A stretch of 64,000 bases of DNA from Bacteroidota bacterium (GTDB taxonomy: Bacteria; Bacteroidota; Bacteroidia; Flavobacteriales; Weeksellaceae), in contig JAEWZO010000003.1 in NCBI GenBank assembly GCA_023458415.1, forward strand, positions 62,001-126,000. The letters are read 5' to 3'. Both the position numbers and the translations under genes were made by a program. Shown piece after piece: positions 34,277 to 42,608 of this stretch (its first letter is position 1; every line of letters starts with the position of its first letter). Below the pieces are notes generated by a model. The model made no database searches, had not been told where the DNA came from, and saw only the letters and a program-made list of their open reading frames with translations.

Positions 34277-35474
34277 TTTCCTGAAGCAGCATGCGGTATT
34301 CTGTCAGGAGGGCGTTCCAGACCACGTGCTGTTCGTAGCGTTCGGCAATAATACTGCGTGCGTTTTTCTTCAGCTCACGGTATAGTGCTTCATCATTGAG
34401 CAGCTGTTCCATTGCAGCCGCAAGTGCTTCAGCGTCCTTTGGCGGAACAATGAGCCCGTTGACCCCATGCGTGATAATCTCGTTGCAGCCGTTGATATCT
34501 GATCCAACAGAGGGCAGTTCCATTGCTCCAGCCTGCATAACCACATTCGGAAAACCTTCACGATAACTAGGGAAAACCAAAGCGTTTGCAATCGCAAAGT
34601 ATGGTCGAACATCTTTTTGAAAACCAACACTAATGATATTTGGGTTGGTTGTGATTTCTTTAATCGTTTTTTCTTCTAATGGATCTAATTCGGCTTCTAA
34701 TGGCCCAACCAATAAGAGTTTAGGAACTTTACTAGAAACTAGAGATTTGGGACTAGAGATTAGAGGTTCTGATTCCTGATTTCTAGTTTCTAGATTCTGA
34801 AATGCTTGCACCAACTCATTAATTCCTTTATCACTCACTAAACGACCAACAAAAATAAAGACAAAATCATTGGGTTGAATGTTTAATTGTTGCTTTAATT
34901 GTAATTGTTTTTCATTCTTAATCTGTTCCAGTGAAAAATATGAAGTATCAATTCCATTTGAAGAACCTTCTCCAATAACTTTTAATTTATCTGCTGATGT
35001 ATAACTATTTTGTAAAATAAAATCATACAATCCTTTTGAATTAGGGTACACTTGATGAGCGCAAGCGTACGTGATTTTTTCGACGATATTCAGAACGATT
35101 CTTTTCATTCCCGTTGCTTCCATGAGCGGAAGTCCGGCAACGGTATGCAACCTCACTGGAACGCCGGCCAATTGAGCGGCAATCATTCCCACCAATCCTG
35201 CTTTCGGTGTATGCGTATGCACCATTTCCGGTTTTTCTTTTTTTAAAAACTGATAGAGTTTTAAAATCGCTTTTAGATCTTGTATCGGCGTTATTTTCCT
35301 CGTCATCTCCACGTGATAACTTTTAACTCCGAATTTTTGGGCTACACGCTCTAATTCTTTTTTATCGGCAGAAACTGCGGTCACTTCAAAATGTTGATTC
35401 ATGAATCGAAGTTGCTCCCCGAGAAGTTTTTCCAGGGAGAGTGGGACTGTTGTGATGCGGAGGAGTTTTTTCAA
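34266..35474 (-). CDS. Glycosyltransferase family 4 with in-frame palindromic insertion
   Basis: A 402-residue GT-B enzyme starting with TTG at 35474 (MKKLLRITTVPLSLEKLLGE); the nearest in-frame ATG would delete the first strand. A TATCTTTG promoter box lies at 35493-35500. Family motifs are VHTHTPKAGLVGMIAAQLAG, DFVFIFVGRLVSDKGINEL and YREGFPNVVMQAGAMELPSV. The last carries the E-x7-E-like donor site with one variant position (Q). Residues 225-247 (NLETRNQESEPLISSPKSLV) come from a repeat-like DNA insertion at 34731-34800. WbbZ/CapM-like function in capsule assembly is likely. Last gene of locus 2. Confidence 0.84.
   Translation of the reverse strand: MKKLLRITTVPLSLEKLLGEQLRFMNQHFEVTAVSADKKELERVAQKFGVKSYHVEMTRKITPIQDLKAILKLYQFLKKEKPEMVHTHTPKAGLVGMIAAQLAGVPVRLHTVAGLPLMEATGMKRIVLNIVEKITYACAHQVYPNSKGLYDFILQNSYTSADKLKVIGEGSSNGIDTSYFSLEQIKNEKQLQLKQQLNIQPNDFVFIFVGRLVSDKGINELVQAFQNLETRNQESEPLISSPKSLVSSKVPKLLLVGPLEAELDPLEEKTIKEITTNPNIISVGFQKDVRPYFAIANALVFPSYREGFPNVVMQAGAMELPSVGSDINGCNEIITHGVNGLIVPPKDAEALAAAMEQLLNDEALYRELKKNARSIIAERYEQHVVWNALLTEYRMLLQESGG
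34731..34800. repeat. Quasi-palindromic repeat inserted in-frame in GT4 gene
   Basis: The arms CTAGAAACTAG (34732-34742) and CTAGTTTCTAG (34783-34793) are perfect inverted repeats. Between them are copies of CTAGAGAT and GGTTCTGATTCCTG. The stretch codes an ETR/SSPKSLVSS-like low-complexity peptide absent from ordinary GT4 proteins, and the reading frame is preserved. Confidence 0.65.
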
Positions 35475-35503
35475 ATTGAAAATTTAATCCTGCAAAGATA
35501 AAA
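35360..35503 (-). repeat. Direct repeat copy A: promoter and 5' end of GT4 gene
   Basis: This stretch includes the TATCTTTG box, the leader GGATTAAATTTTCAATTTGA and the first ~35 codons of the GT4 gene. A nearly identical stretch is at 37421-37566 in the same orientation. Alignment by eye shows scattered mismatches and two single-base indels. Confidence 0.8.
35493..35500 (-). promoter_or_regulatory. Candidate -7 element for the GT4 at 34266
   Basis: TATCTTTG on the minus strand matches TAnnTTTG, about 19 bases before the TTG start. If active, the GT4 has its own promoter distinct from the locus 2 operon. The same box is duplicated at 37558-37565. Confidence 0.5.
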
Positions 35504-35579
35504 AAATTGCAACGTAGACGCACTCAGAAAATCCATCACTCGCTCCAATCAAAAATCCTAGATTATCCCCTCTTCCTGC

Positions 35580-36389
35580 TTATTTGGTAAAAATGCTGTT
35601 CCAAAAAAACAAGTGTTCCTGGTTGTAGAAATGTTCAACTTCCGGCAACGCCTCCACCTGTTTCAGCAGAATTTCGAAATGCCGCAAACATTCTTCCCGC
35701 GAACTGTACAAAAATTTATTTCGCGGATTGGTAAAATAAATATATTCTAGATGGCTCGGTACTCTTTTATTGAATTCCTCCAAAATCTCGAAAACAAAAT
35801 CTCCACCTTCGTTGAGGTATTTCATCATTTCATTCATGATCTGGTCGAGATAGTCCTTTGCCTCCGGCGAATCCGATACACGCAGCAGGCGGTCATCCGC
35901 TTCTTCATCCGCAAACCTTGCTTTGCGCAATTTATTGGCATAGCGTTTTAAAGGATCGATGAGGATCAGTTCAATATCGATCACATAAGAATGAAATTTG
36001 AGATAGATTTCGTAGAGCTTTAATAACTGCTCTGCTTTCTCCCGATCTTCATATTCTTCCGCTACCTGTTTCAACAAGCGTTCTTCTAAGAACATATTGT
36101 ATCGTAATCCGTACTGATCATCGTAAAATTTGAGAATTTTCTGGGCTCTTTGTCCAATATCCGATACATCATCGAGGTTTTTCTTCTCCGGAACCGATGA
36201 ATTAAAGAACACCGTAATATCCACATCAAACTGGTCGATTAACTTTTCCAACACATCAAATGAAGGCTTGGTATGCCCTGCTTCCATTTGTGTAAGGGCA
36301 CTACGGCTGATTCCCAGCGAAGCGGCAAATTCATTTTGCGTCATATCATGCTGCAAACGGATGTGTCGAATTTTTTCATTTGTATTCAT
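35580..36389 (-). CDS. XRE-family transcriptional regulator
   Basis: A 269-residue protein. Residues 1-65 are a Cro/C1-type helix-turn-helix: RHIRLQHDMTQNEFAASLGI with SRSALTQMEAGHTKPSFDVL. The rest is helical, charged and without a recognised enzymatic motif, and may be a dimerisation or sensor region. It is divergent from the HU gene across a 243-base spacer and could regulate it or the flanking polysaccharide genes; this is inference from position. The pair is framed by two copies of the GT4 5' end. Confidence 0.82.
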   Translation of the reverse strand: MNTNEKIRHIRLQHDMTQNEFAASLGISRSALTQMEAGHTKPSFDVLEKLIDQFDVDITVFFNSSVPEKKNLDDVSDIGQRAQKILKFYDDQYGLRYNMFLEERLLKQVAEEYEDREKAEQLLKLYEIYLKFHSYVIDIELILIDPLKRYANKLRKARFADEEADDRLLRVSDSPEAKDYLDQIMNEMMKYLNEGGDFVFEILEEFNKRVPSHLEYIYFTNPRNKFLYSSREECLRHFEILLKQVEALPEVEHFYNQEHLFFWNSIFTK

Positions 36390-36435
36390 TTTAAAACTTT
36401 TTTATATTTTTTGTTTTTATTTCAAAACATTTTAT

Positions 36436-36443
36436 TATATTTG
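36436..36443 (+). promoter_or_regulatory. Candidate -7 element for HU gene
   Basis: TATATTTG fits TAnnTTTG, with a TTTG about 22 bases upstream. It predicts a leader of about 180 bases before the HU ATG at 36633, unusually long for this genome. Confidence 0.45.
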
Positions 36444-36632
36444 CAGTGCAGTAAAGATACAAATAATCTTAAACCGCACAAAATGTTTAACCAAATATTT
36501 ATAAAATGACTTAAAATACAGCAGAACCGACCACTATTCCAGGTTCAAACCAGCGTTTCATGATCCGATGCTGAATGGCAAAGCAAACGGTCAGCCTATA
36601 TTTATTTATTTAATTTATTTAATTTAAAAGTC

Positions 36633-37046
36633 ATGATCACATTTAAAGCCGTCAAAAGACGCAATCCCAGTTTACCGGAGACTGCACCCAAAAAGTTCTA
36701 TCCTCTGGTTAAAAGTTCCGGATCGGTCGATATCAAGACCATTTCCGATGAACTCTCAGATGCCTCAACCCTCAACAGTGTGGACATTCGTGCCGTGCTG
36801 TTCGGTTTGGAAAAATCGTTGCTGAAGTACCTCCAGGATGGATATACCGTGAAATTCGGTGATCTTGGAACCTTTCGCACATCGATTAGTGGTACCGGAG
36901 CGGATACCGCAGATGCCCTCAACGCTTCCAGCGTGACCAAAAAGCGCATCCTCTTCGCTCCTTCTCCACTGTTGAAACGTACGGTGGCCAGCGCCCCGGT
37001 GAGAAAAGTTCAGGACGCAACGCAGGCGCCGCCGCCTACGCCATAA
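36633..37046 (+). CDS. HU-family DNA-binding protein
   Basis: A 137-residue protein of the HU-related family common in Bacteroidota (larger than canonical HU of about 90 residues). Landmarks: TFKAVKRRNPSLPETAPKKF at the start, the helical region SVDIKTISDELSDASTLNSV, and the DNA-arm portion VKFGDLGTFRTSISGTGADT. A C-terminal Pro/Ala tail (ATQAPPPTP) ends it. Such proteins often lie next to capsule genes in Bacteroidota; a regulatory role on these loci is plausible but unproven. It stands between direct-repeat copies and ends in a clear terminator. Confidence 0.88.
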   Translation: MITFKAVKRRNPSLPETAPKKFYPLVKSSGSVDIKTISDELSDASTLNSVDIRAVLFGLEKSLLKYLQDGYTVKFGDLGTFRTSISGTGADTADALNASSVTKKRILFAPSPLLKRTVASAPVRKVQDATQAPPPTP

Positions 37047-37072
37047 TCCTTAACTTACACATTTTATGGGAG

Positions 37073-37100
37073 TCCCGGAATTGCAGTCCGGGATTTTTTT
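37073..37100 (+). terminator. Rho-independent terminator after HU gene
   Basis: TCCCGGA (37073-37079) pairs with TCCGGGA (37087-37093), with a seven-base loop and a seven-T run after it, 27 bases past the HU stop. From here to about 37391 (about 290 bases) I see no supported gene or signal. Confidence 0.85.
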
Positions 37101-37391
37101 GCATTCCAAATATTGGCATTTTTTTCCCGAAAATCGTAGGCATGAAAAAAAATTTCGTCTTGACGAACGGTGTAAATTGTCCTTATGTTTTTAATTTTCG
37201 TCCTTACGCTTTTTTTCGCTGCCGCTTTTTTCCCAAATTTCAGACTTTCAACACCAAAATTGAACCTCCAAACGCTAAAATTTTGGCATTTTGGATCATT
37301 TTTTTTGGATGTTTCAGGAGATTTGTTGTGGGTTTTCCGGTACATGGCTGCTTTTTTAAGACAGATTAAAATTAGAGTATTAACTTTAACA

Positions 37392-37538
37392 TCAAGAAAA
37401 AGCGATGAAAAAATCAAGATTTTCTTTATCCGCCGAAATGCCCGTCACTTCAAAATGTTGGTTCATAAATCGAAGTTGCTCCCCAAGAGTTTTTCTAAGG
37501 AGATCGGTACGGTGGTGATGCGGAGGAGGTTTTTTCAA
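37392..37538 (-). pseudogene. GT4 5'-end fragment (duplicate of 35474 gene start)
   Basis: A 48-codon frame from a TTG at 37538 to TGA at 37392 reads LGEQLRFMNQHFEVTGISAD, matching LGEQLRFMNQHFEVTAVSAD of the intact GT4. The first 20 codons are garbled (LKKPPPHHHRTDLLRKT) because an extra C near codon 3 is compensated by a one-base loss about 14 codons later. After SADKENL the similarity ends. The remainder of the gene is missing. Confidence 0.78.
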
Positions 37539-37566
37539 ATTGCAAATTTAATCCTGCAAAGATAAA
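37421..37566 (-). repeat. Direct repeat copy B
   Basis: Second copy of the promoter, leader and GT4 5' end described at 35360-35503, in the same orientation, including the TATCTTTG box at 37558-37565. The two copies bracket the XRE regulator and HU gene. Confidence 0.78.
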
Positions 37567-37891
37567 TGACAGCTAAACCGCTAGAGCCAACAAACGCTAA
37601 AGCCCAACTTCTGAAAATCAAAATACCTGTAAATCCTATCAAACTGAATATCACGAATCCGCTCCAAAACGGCAAATGCAGATATTTAACTAAAGGAAAG
37701 GTGATAAAATTGATTATATCTGTTCCTGGTTTGAGAAAGTCGAACCAAGAAATCCCGGAAAGGTCTTTGCCTACAAACCAATAATTCATCGCGTCGCCGC
37801 CGTTTCTTGCCACGTACTGCCAAGCGAAGAATGCAAAAGCCAAATGGTAAAGGAACAGTAAATACGGAACTATTTTCATCAAGCGCTTCAT
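37535..37891 (-). pseudogene. Truncated polymerase-like membrane protein (N-terminal part)
   Basis: 118 codons, three or four membrane helices. The pattern LLFLYHLAFAFFAWQYVARN, then GGDAMNYWFVG and a PGTDIINFITFPLVKYLHLP stretch, resembles the N-terminal quarter of the neighbouring protein at 37931 (LLMGTYYCFFIQGDAIGYWR onward) and of O-antigen polymerases. The last nine residues (YLCRIKFAI) are simply translated direct-repeat copy B, so the gene was cut at the repeat junction near 37566. The rest of the polymerase is absent. Confidence 0.7.
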
Positions 37892-37930
37892 TAGCTCTAG
37901 TCGTGGATATGTGGATGTTTGCGAATTTGC

Positions 37931-39136
37931 TTATTTACTGGTTTTCTTCAATAGTTTTTGTTTATGGCGTATTGCCCAGATTTTGCGTGCTTCCATTTCT
38001 TTGCTTTGACGGAATGAGAAAACCCATAAAATGTAGATTATGAGACCTGGTAAAAACATATTACGCATCCGGATCATGATGCCGACATTTCCCAAAGACT
38101 GTGAAAAAGCCAAGGTTCCTACGATCAGGAAAAACACCAACCCCTTGATAACAAACGGAGCTTTGGCAAAAGCCGCAATGGGCTGACTGCGCATGGCTTT
38201 GATAAATAATATAACGAGGATCAAATTTTCAGCAGAAGCAATTAATCCGTTGAGATTTCGGACGTCAAAAAAGAATGGTCTGAACCAAAAAGTAAGCACT
38301 TTCAGCGGAAAAGGCATTCCGCTGACATCAATACGGGAACCGCTGGAAGCCCGACTGAGCACGCTGGATTTGGCTTCAGCGAACTTGTCAAACCCTTCAG
38401 CAGAGGCTTCCTCAATCTTAGCGAACTCCATCACGGAAGGCAGGATTGCCAAACCAATTCCTATAAGCACTCCTGAAAACAACACCCGCTGAAATAAGGA
38501 GACTTTACCGCCAAAAATATAGGCCAGACCAAACCCTGCCATCAGGAACAGCACGATATGCGGCCGGATGGCCATTGCCAATAGCATACTGATGACCAAC
38601 AAAGGAATCCTGGTGAACGGTTTCATAATGCCGTAGGAAAACATCCCAATACAGAGGAATAATGTGGTATCTTTTCCTACGCCAGAACTCCAGAAATGGA
38701 GGTTGGGCAGAAAAAAGATGAGGGGAAAGAGCACATATCCATTAATCATTTTATTATAGGGAATGGTTTTCACCACCACCATATAGAAAAAGGTGAGTCC
38801 CATAAAACCGAATAATGAAAACAAAAGCGTATTGGAAAGATAGGACATGTTCAGGAGATTGGAGAACAGATAATTGAACGCATACATAAACATCGTTCCC
38901 TCTCCATTGAATAAGCCCTCCTTAAATGTATCCATCGAATAGGCTTTTGGCACCCTCCAGTACCCAATGGCATCCCCTTGAATGAAAAAGCAGTAATACG
39001 TTCCCATCAGCAAATGAAAGAACAAAAGCTTTCGAAGCACTTGCTGATCCCGCTCCGTCAACTGACTGCTGAACAGATTGATGAAGCCGAGACCCAATAC
39101 AATAATTAGAGGAATGTAGATTAAATCCAATATCAT
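37931..39136 (-). CDS. O-antigen polymerase-like membrane protein (candidate Wzy of locus 2)
   Basis: A 401-residue integral membrane protein with about ten helices. The N-terminal region after the first helices has QGDAIGYWRVPKAYSMDTFK, analogous to the G-D-xx-Y motif of EpsG-like polymerases. A periplasmic loop SSVLSRASSGSRIDVSGMPF precedes the last helices. The C-terminus is basic and cytoplasmic (RHKQKLLKKTSK). As no other Wzy candidate is intact in locus 2, this is the likely polymerase. It ends 40 bases before the truncated paralogue. Confidence 0.72.
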   Translation of the reverse strand: MILDLIYIPLIIVLGLGFINLFSSQLTERDQQVLRKLLFFHLLMGTYYCFFIQGDAIGYWRVPKAYSMDTFKEGLFNGEGTMFMYAFNYLFSNLLNMSYLSNTLLFSLFGFMGLTFFYMVVVKTIPYNKMINGYVLFPLIFFLPNLHFWSSGVGKDTTLFLCIGMFSYGIMKPFTRIPLLVISMLLAMAIRPHIVLFLMAGFGLAYIFGGKVSLFQRVLFSGVLIGIGLAILPSVMEFAKIEEASAEGFDKFAEAKSSVLSRASSGSRIDVSGMPFPLKVLTFWFRPFFFDVRNLNGLIASAENLILVILFIKAMRSQPIAAFAKAPFVIKGLVFFLIVGTLAFSQSLGNVGIMIRMRNMFLPGLIIYILWVFSFRQSKEMEARKIWAIRHKQKLLKKTSK

Positions 39137-39160
39137 AACTGCAAAAATAGTTTTTTATGC

Positions 39161-40216
39161 CTAATGGCTAAGGATTTCTTTCCATTTGGTGGAAGTCTGC
39201 TGAATGCAATAGCGTTCCTCGACTTTCTTTCGGGCGTTGCGTCCCAGCTGGTGTCTTAATTCGGTATTGGATGTTAAGGTTTTAATGGCTTGAATCCACT
39301 CTTCATCCCCAGCAGCTAAAATCCCGGTTTCTCCCGGAACCGTGACTTCCCTGTTCATTCCCACATCCGATGCTACTCCCGGGATTCCACAGGCGGCATA
39401 CTGAATGAGTTTATAGGCGCATTTTCCCTTTTCCCATTTGGAATCCTGCAGTGGCATAATCCCAATATCCATTTTTAGAATCTCAGCAACTTCTGACTCT
39501 TCCGTCCACCGGATATATTTTACATTTTTTCCGAGATCCATATCCTCTGTTATCCCCACAATATGGAAACGGATATTCGGCTCTTGATGCTGCAAGGCTT
39601 TGATCCAGTCTTTGCAGGGTAAAAGATGTTTTTCGAAGGTCGTTTTCGTCCCAATCCATCCCACAATGCATTGATCAGCAGCTGTATTTTGTTTAACCGG
39701 ATATCTTTCCAGATCGATGACGGTTGGAATAATTTCTATGTTTTTTGCTCCCGACCGGGCTGCATAGTCTGCCAAATATTGATTTCCTGCCACCACCGTT
39801 CCGCTGAAACGCATTACATAGGCAATTTTATTTCCGAGAAAATTTTTAATCATCGGATTTGCACTTTGGTCATAGTTATGAAAAATGGCATCATCATAAT
39901 CTACAATGTATTGGATTCCCAACAGTTTTAACATCCATTCCGCCCATGCGGGCAGAAAAGGAAATATCTCTTTTTCGATGACTACTCTGTCATAACTGAA
40001 TACTGAGAAAAGCACCCATAATCTTTTAAAGTAGGATTTTAAAACAGCACTGATATTTTTTTTTCCTGCATAAAAATCTTTCAGGTACGCATCGTCAAAG
40101 AACGGTTTTACGGTCACCTGCATCCCCGCCTTTTCCAAATAAGGAAAATACTGATAGCTGCGCATTCTGCTGCTGCCCGCCAGCCTCGTGTATTTGGTAA
40201 GGTAAAGGATTTTCAT
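39161..40216 (-). CDS. Glycosyltransferase family 4
   Basis: A 351-residue GT-B enzyme. The N-terminus is ILYLTKYTRLAGSSRMRSYQ, and the middle has VDYDDAIFHNYDQSANPMIK. The donor half has CIVGWIGTKTTFEKHLLPCK and KMDIGIMPLQDSKWEKGKCA, then YKLIQYAACGIPGVASDVGM, where the usual E-x7-E is replaced by K..Q. It lies 24 bases before the polymerase-like gene and 20 after the next GT4. Sugar specificity is unknown. Confidence 0.85.
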   Translation of the reverse strand: MKILYLTKYTRLAGSSRMRSYQYFPYLEKAGMQVTVKPFFDDAYLKDFYAGKKNISAVLKSYFKRLWVLFSVFSYDRVVIEKEIFPFLPAWAEWMLKLLGIQYIVDYDDAIFHNYDQSANPMIKNFLGNKIAYVMRFSGTVVAGNQYLADYAARSGAKNIEIIPTVIDLERYPVKQNTAADQCIVGWIGTKTTFEKHLLPCKDWIKALQHQEPNIRFHIVGITEDMDLGKNVKYIRWTEESEVAEILKMDIGIMPLQDSKWEKGKCAYKLIQYAACGIPGVASDVGMNREVTVPGETGILAAGDEEWIQAIKTLTSNTELRHQLGRNARKKVEERYCIQQTSTKWKEILSH

Positions 40217-40236
40217 TGATGGGCGATGGTTGGTGG

Positions 40237-41421
40237 TTAGTGTGTGATGGCTTGGATGTAGGATTCTGCGGCAGCTTCCAAAGAAAAATAATCCTGCGCT
40301 TTCTGAGCGATCTTATTTCTATCGGCAAATATAGCTTTTTCTACAAAATGTTTGATCTGCGCTATCTGTGGCAGCAAACCGATGGAATGATCGTAGAGGT
40401 AACATTCTTCAAAATTTCCCAAAATCTTCTCCGTGTCGCCAATGCCTTTGCTGGCAATCACGGGCAGTCCGCAGAGCAGATACTCACCTAATTTTATGGG
40501 TGCCACCCCCTGCATACTGAAGGTGGGTTTTCTGAGTCCGAATGCTACATCACCGCCGTTGAGATAAAACGACACCTTTTCCGAAGGCACCGATTTTAAG
40601 ATAATGTGAGCTTTCAGCTCCGTGGGAATATTTTGTTCTGCAAATGCTGTATTGCCAGTGAGGATGAGGAACTTTGCCTTATGCTTTTCGGCGTATGCCT
40701 GAAAGATTTCCAACATTTCAGTCAGGCAGTACTGCGGTCCCAAAGATCCGGCATAAATAAACAGCAATTCGTCTTTCAAGCCCAATTCCTGCCTTACTTT
40801 TTCTCTTAATTTTGGCTGATAAGCAAATTTATTTTTGTCCCTTCCGTTAAAAACCACGGAAAATTTTGATCGGTAGGATTCGCCAATATGGGCGATATGG
40901 ATGTCTATTGCTTTCTGAGATCTGGTGATGACGGCATCCGCAGACTTCAGCATTTTCGCCTCTGCCGACTTCATCAGTTTATATTGAAAAGATTCTTTTT
41001 TTAGTCCTGCAAAATCAATCCGTTCTTCGATGGGTAAACCGTCTGCATCAAAAATGAGTTTAAAGTTTTTGTTTTTGATTTGATTCACGATCATCGCGGG
41101 GAAAGTACTCCTCGGCATTACCATGTGAATATTATTTTCCCTGATGTATTTTTTGATTTTGGCTGAAGAGGTAAGCACCGTCAAAAGACTTCCTATGGCA
41201 ATATTAGGTTTCCTAAGAACGGGCCAAGCCGTATAGGTGATTCCCATTTGGTTTGCCGCTGCTTTGGTATGCGCGATTTTTTGAGCATCCGCCCAGGTGA
41301 ACTGTACCACGTGGAATTGATACGCTCCCTGCTTCGCGATTTCCTGAAAAATAGGCATGAACAGTCCTTCCATATAGGAAGTTTGCGGGCCGTCCCAGGT
41401 GATGAAGAGGAGATTTTTCAT
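40237..41421 (-). CDS. Glycosyltransferase family 4
   Basis: A 394-residue GT-B enzyme. The N-terminus is LLFITWDGPQTSYMEGLFMP, the acceptor domain has LIFDADGLPIEERIDFAGLK, and the donor domain has LLFIYAGSLGPQYCLTEMLE and VAFGLRKPTFSMQGVAPIKL followed by GEYLLCGLPVIASKGIGDT. It fits GT4 enzymes of exopolysaccharide clusters. Neighbours are another GT4 (20-base gap) and an acyltransferase (14-base gap), all in one operon. Linkage and sugar are unknown. Confidence 0.85.
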   Translation of the reverse strand: MKNLLFITWDGPQTSYMEGLFMPIFQEIAKQGAYQFHVVQFTWADAQKIAHTKAAANQMGITYTAWPVLRKPNIAIGSLLTVLTSSAKIKKYIRENNIHMVMPRSTFPAMIVNQIKNKNFKLIFDADGLPIEERIDFAGLKKESFQYKLMKSAEAKMLKSADAVITRSQKAIDIHIAHIGESYRSKFSVVFNGRDKNKFAYQPKLREKVRQELGLKDELLFIYAGSLGPQYCLTEMLEIFQAYAEKHKAKFLILTGNTAFAEQNIPTELKAHIILKSVPSEKVSFYLNGGDVAFGLRKPTFSMQGVAPIKLGEYLLCGLPVIASKGIGDTEKILGNFEECYLYDHSIGLLPQIAQIKHFVEKAIFADRNKIAQKAQDYFSLEAAAESYIQAITH

Positions 41422-41435
41422 TCTAGATAATTTAA

Positions 41436-42473
41436 CTATGTGCCCGAAAAATATTTACCTAATGGAAGTTTATTGACGATATAGACAATAATAGTTGATA
41501 AAAAGAAACACACTAAACTAGTTATAATGATCCCAATAATGGGATTAATAAAATCATAATACAATCCTATTTTTTGAATACTCCATAATACTAGTATATG
41601 AACTAAATAAATTCCATAGCTATATTTGCTAAAAAATTTTATTATTGATTTAACTCTTAAATTTTTAAACTCCAATTCTTTAAAATATAAAAAAACACCT
41701 ATAGAAACTAATGTAACATTTGGAGTCAAATAATCATAAAACCAGTCAATAAATTCATTTTTATAACTTGAAATTAAAAAGGTTCCAATTCCCGTAATAA
41801 AAATACCTATAACTATTAAAGAAAAATATACAATTTTTTTTCTCTTAATATTTATAACAAAATTGTTTAAGTAATATCCTAAAATTGGAAATCCAATAAA
41901 ACCGGAAAAGTAAATAATATTAATTTTGGGGATAAAAGTAGTTATAAAGGGAAAGGTAATAAATAGTGAAACAATCCAAAGGAATAAAAAGTATTCAATT
42001 TCCTTTTTAGTTGAATTTTTAATCCATTTACCTATCAAAGGGAAGATTAGATAGAGTCCCATAATTAAATAGATATACCAAAAGTGGAAACTTGCTCCAC
42101 TAATTATCGCAATTTTAATTTCTTCTTGGAATTTATTGAAATTGAAGGTTCCTAAATAGGTATAAAATATAATATCTTTTAATATATATATAAAACTCCA
42201 AAAAAGAAACGGATAAAATATCCGTAGAACTCTCTTTTTTAAGTAACTTCTAATACTTGAATAATCTTTCGATAGCAACAATACTCCTGAAATCATTAAA
42301 AATATAGGGACACAAAATCTAACTGAACTATCAAATATATTTCCAATCCACCATACTGTATCAGAGATAGATCCAAATTGGTAAACAATGGGTGCCGCTA
42401 CATGTAAAATTATTACAGCGATTGTTGCTAAAACCCGTAAAGTGTCAATCCATTCAATGCTATCTTTTTTCAT
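41436..42473 (-). CDS. Acyltransferase family 3 (O-acetyltransferase) membrane protein
   Basis: A 345-residue multi-pass protein of the AT3/OafA/WecH type. The N-terminus SIEWIDTLRVLATIAVIILH contains the R/H pair (R14, H20) needed by the family. About ten membrane helices follow, with typical phrases VRFCVPIFLMISGVLLLSKD and HFWYIYLIMGLYLIFPLIGK. It would decorate a sugar with acetyl or another acyl group in the membrane. The gene is strongly AT-rich compared with locus 2 genes on either side. Just upstream lies a relic of another AT3 gene. Confidence 0.88.
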   Translation of the reverse strand: MKKDSIEWIDTLRVLATIAVIILHVAAPIVYQFGSISDTVWWIGNIFDSSVRFCVPIFLMISGVLLLSKDYSSIRSYLKKRVLRIFYPFLFWSFIYILKDIIFYTYLGTFNFNKFQEEIKIAIISGASFHFWYIYLIMGLYLIFPLIGKWIKNSTKKEIEYFLFLWIVSLFITFPFITTFIPKINIIYFSGFIGFPILGYYLNNFVINIKRKKIVYFSLIVIGIFITGIGTFLISSYKNEFIDWFYDYLTPNVTLVSIGVFLYFKELEFKNLRVKSIIKFFSKYSYGIYLVHILVLWSIQKIGLYYDFINPIIGIIITSLVCFFLSTIIVYIVNKLPLGKYFSGT

Positions 42474-42491
42474 TTAATTTAAATTTGTTTT

Positions 42492-42608
42492 TCAGTAAGG
42501 CTTTACGGTTTTTGATGCAATAGGAATTTGGAAGAATACGACAGCCATTGCTGCAATATCACGAATACCAATTAAGCCCGGTAAATAAATTCTAACTTTT
42601 TCACTCAT
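42492..42608 (-). pseudogene. AT3 acyltransferase relic (N-terminal fragment)
   Basis: A 38-codon frame starts with ATG at 42608, overlapping the stop of the upstream GT4 by four bases (ATGA). It reads MSEKVRIYLPGLIGIRDIAA then MAVVFFQIPIASKTVKPY and stops. The PGLxGIRxIAAxAVVxxH pattern is the start of OafA/AT3 acyltransferases, with Q in place of the active-site H. The remainder is missing, so the former acyltransferase gene was deleted and the intact AT3 gene (41436-42473) begins 18 bases later. Confidence 0.75.

Noticed and set aside
37064..37417. 117-codon minus-strand frame overlapping the HU terminator
   Set aside because: It contains the terminator hairpin, has no family resemblance, is low complexity (KKAAAKKSV, KKNDPK) and has no promoter; it is probably chance.
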